The translations under genes and the position numbers were made by a program. A stretch of DNA of 6,784 bases, taken from assembly GCA_016744275.1 (NCBI GenBank), contig JADGEP010000212.1:1-6784 (forward strand). The letters are read 5' to 3'. Within the stretch, counting starts at the first letter, position 1, and each line of letters begins with the position of its first letter. Source of the DNA: Candidatus Krumholzibacteriia bacterium. Its GTDB lineage: Bacteria; Krumholzibacteriota; Krumholzibacteriia; LZORAL124-64-63. This document shows, piece by piece, positions 1 to 6,784 of the stretch. The notes under the pieces were generated by a model. That model did no database searches and was not told where the DNA came from. It saw only the letters and a list, made by a program, of their open reading frames with translations.

Positions 1-192
1 CTTCAATACAACCCGTATTCTACGGATCTTTCGAAAAACACAATCTTCGAGGCACAACCAAAACATTGATGCTGAGGCGAAAATGGAAACGAAACATGGT
101 CAAAAGCCACTCGTATAAATTCCACATTATCACGGAATCACCTTCCCGGGGTATTGGACACTTTTTCCGGGTTTCAATTCACCACGCCGCAT

Positions 193-199
193 GAAGGGG
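193..199 (+). promoter_or_regulatory. Ribosome binding site deciding the GTG start at 205
   Basis: GAAGGGG lies 5 bases upstream of the GTG at 205. The in-frame TTG at 154 has no comparable purine-rich motif and would place 17 extra, non-signal-like residues before the signal peptide. A TATAAAT element at 114-120 could be a -10 box upstream, but no convincing -35 sits at the right distance, so I do not call a promoter there. Confidence 0.55.
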
Positions 200-204
200 C
201 CAAT

Positions 205-1359
205 GTGACCAAGACAATCACCTTGATCATCATTCTGTTCGCACACACGCCGATCTTGGCCTTTGGTGCCCCCGATACCCAGAAAATTGTCCTGGATAAG
301 CAGTGGGAAGTCGGAGCTGACACTGACAGTGAAGTCATTTTCGGTGTGATTTCAGGGCTCGATGTCGACGCCGCCGGCAACGTCTATGTGGTGGATCGCC
401 AATTGACCATTGTCTCCAAGTTTTCTTCATCGGGTGAATACCTTGGCCCTCTGGGACGTGAAGGCGATGGTCCTGGGGAGTACCGCAGGGTGGGGTATAT
501 TTTTGCCTCTGGGCCCGGAGAAATGGCGGTCATGCAACGCATGCCGGGTAAAATCGTGACCCTCACCAGCGAGGGCCTACCTGGACGGAAAATTGAACTG
601 CCCGGCAGTCTCACGGAATCTCCAGCCTATTTTTTCAGCGGACAGGCCTCCGGCGACGAGGTGCTTATTTTGTCCAATCAAATGCAGCGCGACGGCGATC
701 GGTTTTCGATAATCCGGACGCTGGTGAGGGTGTCAGCCGCCGGTGAAGAAAAGGCGCGGTTGTCTGAAGTCCACCAGGAAACAGACCTCTCGGAATTCAA
801 AATTGATGAAAAAACGCAGGCGCCCGCGATCTGGGCTGTCGCCCCCAATGGACATGTTTTTGTGAACGATGAATTTGATGCCTATAGAATTCGAGAGTAC
901 GACGCGACGGGCCAATTGGTACAAACTATTGAACGGGAATATGAACACAGGAGACGAAGCTCCACTGAAATGGATGAAAACACCCCCCGCATGGCTGTCC
1001 AGTCTCGACAGGGTGATCGTGTGGATGCCGAAGGGACGCCCAGCGCCACGGACAGGGATCTGCTGGGGCTATTTGTCCGGCCGGATGGCGCGCTGTGGGT
1101 CTTGGCAAGCCGGGGAGCCTTTGATCAGGAAGAAGGGGTTCTGGCGACTTTTGACGTATATTCCGACGGGATGGAGTTTTCGCACCAGGTCGTGCTCCAC
1201 GGAGACGGTGATTTCCATGATGATGGCTTGCGCCTGATCGGAAATCGACTGTTTCTCATGCGCGGATTGCGGGCCGCCCAACTCACCAGCCGTGGTGAGG
1301 GGAATGAATCAGATGACGGCAATCCCATGTCGATAGTCTGCTTTGAATTGGGTTCCTGA
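205..1359 (+). CDS. Secreted 6-bladed beta-propeller (NHL-like) protein, function unknown
   Basis: Predicted exported protein of 384 residues made mostly of beta-propeller repeats; the specific function is not recognisable. I start it at the GTG at 205, not the in-frame TTG at 154. The GTG has an AAGGGG ribosome binding site 5 bases upstream and puts a clean signal peptide at the N-terminus: TKT, then a hydrophobic run over residues 5-20, then a small-residue cleavage region near AFGA (19-22). There is no lipobox cysteine, so a soluble periplasmic or secreted protein is likely. NHL/6-bladed-propeller blades show as D-x-x-G-N-V-Y-V-x-D (residues 55-64) followed by S-G-E-Y-L-G and a GREGDGPGEY stretch (84-93), then A-P-N-G-H-V-F-V-N-D (213-222) with Y-D-A-T-G-Q (232-237), then R-P-D-G-A-L-W-V (292-299). 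The GREGDGPGE type of loop is familiar from '6-bladed beta-propeller' proteins of Bacteroidota and Gemmatimonadota. The C-terminus (SIVCFELGS) looks like a natural end. It is separated by 235 bases from the next gene, so co-function is unproven. Confidence 0.85.
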   Translation: MTKTITLIIILFAHTPILAFGAPDTQKIVLDKQWEVGADTDSEVIFGVISGLDVDAAGNVYVVDRQLTIVSKFSSSGEYLGPLGREGDGPGEYRRVGYIFASGPGEMAVMQRMPGKIVTLTSEGLPGRKIELPGSLTESPAYFFSGQASGDEVLILSNQMQRDGDRFSIIRTLVRVSAAGEEKARLSEVHQETDLSEFKIDEKTQAPAIWAVAPNGHVFVNDEFDAYRIREYDATGQLVQTIEREYEHRRRSSTEMDENTPRMAVQSRQGDRVDAEGTPSATDRDLLGLFVRPDGALWVLASRGAFDQEEGVLATFDVYSDGMEFSHQVVLHGDGDFHDDGLRLIGNRLFLMRGLRAAQLTSRGEGNESDDGNPMSIVCFELGS

Positions 1360-1501
1360 CTCGCCTGGTCCTGTTGGTTCGAATCATACACCTACGATCA
1401 CCTCGCCAGCCTCGAACCGGTAGAGGTCCACCGGGGCCGCCGACAGGCCGGCCGAATTCTTTCCATTCCAGATAAATTCATGCCGGCAGCGCACGATGGT
1501 A

Positions 1502-1531
1502 TTGATCGAGATATGGCGCTTGCACTACAAT
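1502..1531 (+). promoter_or_regulatory. Candidate sigma70-type promoter for the kinase/nucleotidyltransferase gene
   Basis: TTGATC at 1502-1507 (matches TTGACA at 4 of 6) and TACAAT at 1526-1531 (matches TATAAT at 5 of 6) are separated by 18 bases, within the usual range. Transcription would start near 1538, leaving a leader of roughly 55-60 bases before the TTG start at 1595. The location, downstream of the alternative ATG at 1496, supports the later start. This was found by eye in one sequence, and the consensus of this organism is unknown. Confidence 0.35.
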
Positions 1532-1580
1532 CAGGTCCGGCTACAGAACTCTGGATGTGGCACTGAAACTCCACAATTGC

Positions 1581-1589
1581 GGAAGGAAA
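1581..1589 (+). promoter_or_regulatory. Strong ribosome binding site deciding the TTG start at 1595
   Basis: GGAAGGAAA contains an AAGGA core (1583-1587) that leaves 7 bases before the TTG at 1595. That TTG begins exactly where the conserved nucleotidyltransferase fold begins (M-D-V-V-I-L-A-G-G). The ATG at 1496 would add 33 residues without family character and lacks a comparable site. Confidence 0.6.
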
Positions 1590-1594
1590 ACATA

Positions 1595-3493
1595 TTGGAT
1601 GTCGTTATCCTGGCCGGTGGTCGCGGGCGCCGTTTTGGTGGAGTGAAGCAATTTGTTTCGGTGGCGCCCAATGGCGCGACGCTGCTTGAAGTGACGGTGA
1701 GCGATGCCCGACAGGCCGGCTGTGACCGTGCAGTAATCGTAACGGGGCCGGGATGCGAAGAAGATGTGCGAGCCCTTTTTGCCGCGCGCCCGGTAACGGG
1801 TTGCGCCATCGTCGTTGTTGCCCAACAGCCAGATGACCTGCCATGTGTGGTCCCGGTCCTGCGAGATCGACCGTGGGGGACAGCACACGCTTTGTGGTCG
1901 GCCCGGAATGTCGTCTCGAATTCGTTCCTGCTTTTTAACGCCGATGATTTTTATGGGCCCAACGCCGCTGCTGCCTTGGCCTCGGCTCTGGGTCGTGGCA
2001 CCGGCGCCCATTTTGCAATGTTGGGCTATCGGCTTGGGGCGACGCTTTCGCCAGCCGGGAAGATTTCGCGCGCAATATGCGAAACAGATACCAAGGGTCG
2101 TCTGAAGGCTTTGTTGGAATATCCGGCCATTGATTCGACCGGGTGTGTTGTGGCAGGAGGCGAGGCGGGCCAAACCTTGCCTTTGACGGCTCTGGTCTCA
2201 ATGAATGCCTGGGGATTCACACCGGCGATCTTTCCACTCATCGAAATTCAACTGCAAAGGTTCCTCGCTGAGGCTGATCTGGAAAACGAGGAGTGTTATC
2301 TGCCGGCCGTTGTGGATGTTGGCGTCCGGTCGGGCGATATCGAGGTTAGCGTTGTCCCAGCCTCGGACAGCTGGTGCGGCATGACCTGGCCTGAGGACCG
2401 TCAGCGTGTCGCACGCCGGTTGGCTGACCTGGCGGCGGTGAAAGAGGCCGCCGCAGGCTTTGGCTTGGTTGAATTGCCGACTGCACCGATCCCGTATGGT
2501 GCGGGCCTGGTCAATGCCACCTGGCGAATTGAATCCGTACAGGGCCCTCGTCTGTTGCAACGCCTCAATAGTGATATTTTCCGTGATCCTTGCGCTGTCG
2601 TTAAAAATGCGGCGGCCGCAGCTCACCGCATTGATGACGCGCTGTTGAGTCTTGGCGACGATGATCCTCGCCATCGGTTGGTGTACCTGGCGGGAACAGA
2701 GGGGAACCCGTGGTTGACGGACTCTGCAGGTGGAGTGTGGCGTTGTTTGGTCTTCGTATCCGCTTCTCGTTCGCCAGATATTGCCGTTCCGACGGAGATT
2801 CGGGCAGCGGCTCAAGCGCTGGGTCGTTTTCCCGGGCTGGTTGCCAACGGGGCGGGCCCGGAGATTCAGGAAACAATATGTGGGTTTCACGATACTCCGG
2901 CCCGATTTGACGCTCTTTGCACAACCGCAAATGCCGACGCTGCGGGCCGGTTGGCCTCTTGCCGTGGTGAGTATGATCGCCTGATAGAATTGGCATGGTT
3001 GGCAAATCTATTGATGCCGAATTGTCTGCCTACACGCCCGGTTCACAACGACGCGAAGCTGGACAACGTTCTGCTCGATGCCGAGACTGGCAATGCCCTG
3101 TGTGTTGTTGATCTGGATACGGTCATGCCGGGTTTGGCTCCTCACGACTTCGGCGACCTGGTTCGCTCGGCGGTAACCGGTTGCCCCGAAGACGAGCCTG
3201 ACCTTGAACAAGTGGTCTTTCGCGAGGCGGTTTTTTGCAACTTGGCTGAAGGGTACCTGGCCGGTGCCGAGGGCTGGTTGACGGCGCCTGAACGGGAGCG
3301 ATTCGTGGACGGAACACTGGTCATTGTCTATGAGCAGACCGTGCGTTTCCTGACAGACTATCTGGCCGGAGATGTTTACTACAAAACTGACGATGGCAGT
3401 CACAACTTGCGGCGGGCGCGAGCCCAGTTGTGTCTGCTCGAGCAGCTCGTAACCGTCGCAGATGATCTGCGCGGAATTGTTGCCGCAATTTGA
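1595..3493 (+). CDS. Bifunctional sugar-1-phosphate nucleotidyltransferase / NahK-like N-acetylhexosamine 1-kinase
   Basis: Predicted cytoplasmic two-domain enzyme of 632 residues from the TTG start. Residues 1-280 form a nucleotidyltransferase: the glycine-rich nucleotide loop LAGGRGRRFGGVK (6-18, K18), PWGTAHAL (93-100), the metal-site region FNADDFYG (114-121), and SWCGMTWPED (259-268) near the domain end. Residues 285-632 form an aminoglycoside-phosphotransferase-fold kinase close to NahK: glycine-rich IPYGAGLVNATW (299-310), LQRLNSDIFRDP (321-332), catalytic loop H484-N-D486-A-K-L-D-N491, metal motif D506-L-D-T-V-M-P-G, and C-terminal NLRRARAQL. NahK enzymes phosphorylate GlcNAc or GalNAc at C1, so the fused domains could turn a free N-acetylhexosamine plus ATP and UTP into a UDP-sugar. 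Both domains look full length with all key residues. The substrate and nucleotide are inferred; other hexoses or GDP/dTDP are possible. NahK homologues have sometimes been labelled mucin desulfatase, which I consider misleading. It converges with the symporter gene, 5 bases away. Confidence 0.88.
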   Translation: MDVVILAGGRGRRFGGVKQFVSVAPNGATLLEVTVSDARQAGCDRAVIVTGPGCEEDVRALFAARPVTGCAIVVVAQQPDDLPCVVPVLRDRPWGTAHALWSARNVVSNSFLLFNADDFYGPNAAAALASALGRGTGAHFAMLGYRLGATLSPAGKISRAICETDTKGRLKALLEYPAIDSTGCVVAGGEAGQTLPLTALVSMNAWGFTPAIFPLIEIQLQRFLAEADLENEECYLPAVVDVGVRSGDIEVSVVPASDSWCGMTWPEDRQRVARRLADLAAVKEAAAGFGLVELPTAPIPYGAGLVNATWRIESVQGPRLLQRLNSDIFRDPCAVVKNAAAAAHRIDDALLSLGDDDPRHRLVYLAGTEGNPWLTDSAGGVWRCLVFVSASRSPDIAVPTEIRAAAQALGRFPGLVANGAGPEIQETICGFHDTPARFDALCTTANADAAGRLASCRGEYDRLIELAWLANLLMPNCLPTRPVHNDAKLDNVLLDAETGNALCVVDLDTVMPGLAPHDFGDLVRSAVTGCPEDEPDLEQVVFREAVFCNLAEGYLAGAEGWLTAPERERFVDGTLVIVYEQTVRFLTDYLAGDVYYKTDDGSHNLRRARAQLCLLEQLVTVADDLRGIVAAI

Positions 3494-3498
3494 TTGGC

Positions 3499-5259
<1,761 letters not shown>

Positions 5260-5262
5260 AGT

Positions 5263-6687
5263 TTACTTCACTTCCATTTGCTCGGCAGTCCCAGTCACAG
5301 CCTGCATGGGCAGCCGCGTCGGATCCACATCGACGATTTCCAGGGGGCGGTTTGTTTTCCAGGCGCCGCGAGTGAAATCCGGTACTTCAATGGAGGCCGA
5401 TTGGTTGGCAACCGACTGGCAGCTCAAGGGAACAACGGAACTCCAGGTGGCTGCGTCGTAGACGTCCTGATCCAGGGGCAATCCATTCTTTAGGCAATAG
5501 ATCAGACGGTAATCCATAATGAAATCCATGCCCCCGTGGCCGCCGACCTTTTTGGCAATATCGCCGATGGTTTTGGTCAGTGGGTGTTGGTATTTGGCCT
5601 CGACTTCTTTCATCTCTTCATCATCCAGCCAGCGATGGCCCTTGCTGTGCAGAGTGATCCCTTTGCGTGGCCATTTGCGGGCCATGCCGAGGGAGCCCTG
5701 AACCAAATGGATGCGGCTGTAGGCACGGGGAGTGCTGGTATCGTGTTGAATCATGACGGATTGACCGTGGGCACATTTGATCAAAGTGGTGTTCATATCC
5801 CCGCGGTAGCCGGGCAGATCGGCAAACTCGAGATTGCCTGTTTGTTTGGCGTGTTCGGTAAAGGCGGCCTGCTGGCTGGACATGCTGGTCAAATATTGAA
5901 AGCGATTGCCACGATTGATGTCCAGACATTGCGCAACCGGCCCCAGCCCATGAGTGGGGTACAAACTGCCGTTGCTCTTGAGATTGTGCTTCAGGCGCCA
6001 ATTGTCCTGGTAGATTTCTTCACCGTCCTTGGGCTGCATGTAGTCGACCAACGAGTGGATATAGGCGCCTTCGGCGTGGGTCAATTCGCCGAACACTCCC
6101 TGCCGCACCATATTCAGTGTTTGCAATTCAAAAAAATCGTAACAGCAGTTTTCCAGCATCATGCAGTGCTTGCCGGTGCTCTCACTGGTTTCCACCAACT
6201 CCCAGCAGCCCTCCAGATCGATGGCCGCAGGCACTTCCACCGCTGCGTGCTTGCCATTTTTCATAGCGCCTGTTGCCATGGCCACATGCCACTCCCAGGG
6301 GGTCGCGATGTAAACCAGATCCAAATCCATTTGGCAGAGGTTTTGCCAGTCATCGGGGCCGGCAACAAATTCGCGGGCGGGCGGGCGGCCGTGTGCCTGC
6401 AGGATGTCCTGGGCACCCTTGACTCCTTTGGGGCGGATATCACACAAGGCGACGATATCCACATCCTGAATCTTGGCCATGCGCTCTACTGCCCCAGGGC
6501 CGCGCATGCCCAAACCAATGACACCCACCCTGACGCGTGCCAATTTGGGCGCTGCGAATCCGCACATGTTTTGGTGGTTATTTGAAATGGGAATGGATTG
6601 GCAGCCGGCCAAATTCCAATACCCGAAGGCGCCGGCAGTCAGAGCCATGGCTTTTACAAATTCGCGACGGTTCATGTCTTTGTTCAT
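5263..6687 (-). CDS. GH109-like NAD-dependent alpha-N-acetylgalactosaminidase, Tat-exported lipoprotein (Gfo/Idh/MocA fold)
   Basis: Protein of 474 residues with a Gfo/Idh/MocA fold. The pattern matches glycoside hydrolase family 109, whose members remove terminal alpha-GalNAc (for example from blood group A antigen or mucin-type glycans) by an NAD-dependent oxidation-elimination mechanism. The N-terminus carries a twin-arginine motif N-R7-R8-E-F-V-K and a lipobox L-A-G-C29, so a folded, cofactor-loaded lipoprotein exported by Tat is expected; Gln at +2 would favour the outer membrane. The Rossmann motif is GVIGLGMRG (55-63). GH109-like features follow: TPWEWH (129-134), E151 in AVEVPAAI, MLENCCY183, LYPTHGLGP (242-250, with Y243 and H246), DINRGNR (256-262), GGHGGMD (382-388), DVYDAATW (408-415) and EVPDFTRGAWK (434-444). 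E151, Y183, Y243 and H246 fit the active-site residues I recall for the family. An ordinary cytoplasmic sugar dehydrogenase is less likely. The ATG at 6687 has an AGAGGT site. It leads a two-gene unit with the symporter. Confidence 0.88.
   Translation of the reverse strand: MNKDMNRREFVKAMALTAGAFGYWNLAGCQSIPISNNHQNMCGFAAPKLARVRVGVIGLGMRGPGAVERMAKIQDVDIVALCDIRPKGVKGAQDILQAHGRPPAREFVAGPDDWQNLCQMDLDLVYIATPWEWHVAMATGAMKNGKHAAVEVPAAIDLEGCWELVETSESTGKHCMMLENCCYDFFELQTLNMVRQGVFGELTHAEGAYIHSLVDYMQPKDGEEIYQDNWRLKHNLKSNGSLYPTHGLGPVAQCLDINRGNRFQYLTSMSSQQAAFTEHAKQTGNLEFADLPGYRGDMNTTLIKCAHGQSVMIQHDTSTPRAYSRIHLVQGSLGMARKWPRKGITLHSKGHRWLDDEEMKEVEAKYQHPLTKTIGDIAKKVGGHGGMDFIMDYRLIYCLKNGLPLDQDVYDAATWSSVVPLSCQSVANQSASIEVPDFTRGAWKTNRPLEIVDVDPTRLPMQAVTGTAEQMEVK
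5266..5275 (-). promoter_or_regulatory. Ribosome binding site of the symporter inside the GH109 C-terminal codons
   Basis: Read on the minus strand, GGAAGTGAAG overlaps the last codons of the upstream gene and leaves 6 bases before the GTG at 5259. The site lying within the preceding coding region, together with the 3-base intergenic gap, indicates co-transcription and probable translational coupling. Confidence 0.5.
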
Positions 6688-6692
6688 GGTAG

Positions 6693-6698
6693 ACCTCT
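6693..6698 (-). promoter_or_regulatory. Ribosome binding site of the GH109-like gene
   Basis: AGAGGT on the minus strand lies 5 bases upstream of the ATG at 6687 and supports this start over the second in-frame ATG at 6675, which would leave only two residues before the twin arginines. Confidence 0.55.
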
Positions 6699-6724
6699 GA
6701 GGGTTGCGGCTCGGTGGGAGGAGC

Positions 6725-6750
6725 CTGCTCTTAAGCAGTCTCCAAAGGAG
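6725..6750 (-). repeat. Two small adjacent inverted repeats in the GH109 leader
   Basis: In the leader upstream of the GH109-like gene, CTGCT (6725-6729) pairs with AGCAG (6734-6738) across a 4-base loop. CTCC (6740-6743) pairs with GGAG (6747-6750) across a 3-base loop. Stems of 5 and 4 base pairs are short and could be chance. They could also be half-sites of an operator or small leader hairpins. The promoter itself probably lies at or beyond the window edge; TATAAC on the minus strand near 6775-6781 cannot be judged without more upstream sequence. Confidence 0.25.
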
Positions 6751-6784
6751 TTGGGAATACGAGATGATATGCCCAGTTATAGAC

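Larger units (their letters stand above)
1360..1594 (+). other. Spacer with an open, possibly relic reading frame (1360-1563)
   Basis: This 235-base spacer lies between the propeller gene and the fusion enzyme. Directly after the TGA at 1357-1359, the same reading frame stays open for 68 codons until a TGA at 1564-1566. The conceptual peptide contains stretches such as FESYTYDHLASLEPVEV and PDKFMPAAHDGIDRDM. The third codon positions are mainly G or C over roughly the first 30 codons, as in the real genes nearby. It has no start codon with a ribosome binding site and I do not recognise a family, so it may be a gene remnant or chance. GC-rich inverted repeats are present (CCGGT 1417-1421 with ACCGG 1430-1434; palindrome GGCCGGCC at 1446-1453), but no T-run follows, so no intrinsic terminator is called for the propeller gene. 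Confidence 0.35.

Noticed and set aside
154..204. TTG-started N-terminal extension of the propeller protein
   Set aside because: It would bury the signal peptide behind 17 residues and lacks a ribosome binding site; the GTG at 205 is better supported.
1370..1400. tRNA-like GGTTCGAATC sequence (T-loop lookalike)
   Set aside because: The flanking bases do not form a T-stem, and no acceptor or anticodon arms can be built around it.
1541..2173. Minus-strand open frame of 210 codons opposite the nucleotidyltransferase domain
   Set aside because: The plus strand has clear nucleotidyltransferase motifs here, and the minus-strand translation is low in recognisable patterns.
2198..2890. Minus-strand open frame of 230 codons opposite the kinase domain
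   Set aside because: Antisense shadow of the kinase domain; the composition looks like a mirrored coding frame rather than a real protein.
5536..6585. Long open frame (349 codons) on the plus strand opposite the GH109-like gene
   Set aside because: It lies entirely antisense to a gene with many recognisable family motifs and shows no domain logic of its own; it is a shadow of GC-rich coding sequence.
6744..6784. Possible divergent plus-strand gene start (AAAGGAG followed by ATG at 6764)
   Set aside because: The spacing to the ATG is about 13 bases, longer than usual, and the window ends after seven codons, so no coding evidence can be gathered.

Overview
The window holds four substantial protein genes in about 6.8 kb. 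It looks like a piece of a chromosome from an uncultured or environmental Gram-negative heterotroph. Reasons: moderately GC-rich coding sequence, a Tat-exported lipoprotein, a secreted 6-bladed beta-propeller protein, and a glycan-related sodium symporter of a type I associate with the Bacteroidota, Planctomycetes/Verrucomicrobia and Gemmatimonadota-like lineages. The species cannot be named from the sequence. No RNA gene, IS element, CRISPR array, integrase or long repeat was seen.

Layout. Bases 1-204 carry no supportable gene. Bases 205-1359 (+) encode a secreted 6-bladed beta-propeller (NHL-like) protein of unknown role. Bases 1360-1594 form a spacer; part of it (1360-1563) stays open in frame with the preceding gene, and it contains a plausible sigma70-type promoter (1502-1531) and a strong ribosome binding site. 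Bases 1595-3493 (+) encode a two-domain enzyme: an N-terminal sugar-1-phosphate nucleotidyltransferase fused to a C-terminal anomeric sugar kinase of the N-acetylhexosamine 1-kinase (NahK) type. Only 5 bases separate its stop from the end of a convergent two-gene unit on the minus strand. That unit starts at 6687 with a Tat-exported lipoprotein that strongly resembles GH109, the NAD-dependent alpha-N-acetylgalactosaminidases with a Gfo/Idh/MocA fold (5263-6687). It continues after a 3-base gap with a sodium:solute symporter (3499-5259).

How the genes may work together (inference). GH109 at the cell envelope would release GalNAc from alpha-linked glycans. The symporter would bring the free sugar into the cytoplasm. 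The fusion enzyme would phosphorylate it at C1 with its kinase domain and convert the sugar-1-phosphate to a nucleotide sugar, such as UDP-GalNAc or UDP-GlcNAc, with its nucleotidyltransferase domain. No deacetylase, isomerase or aldolase for GalNAc breakdown is visible, so the module reads more like glycan salvage and reuse than carbon catabolism. The compact combination of GH109, symporter and fused kinase/pyrophosphorylase is the most interesting content of the window. The propeller gene may or may not be related.
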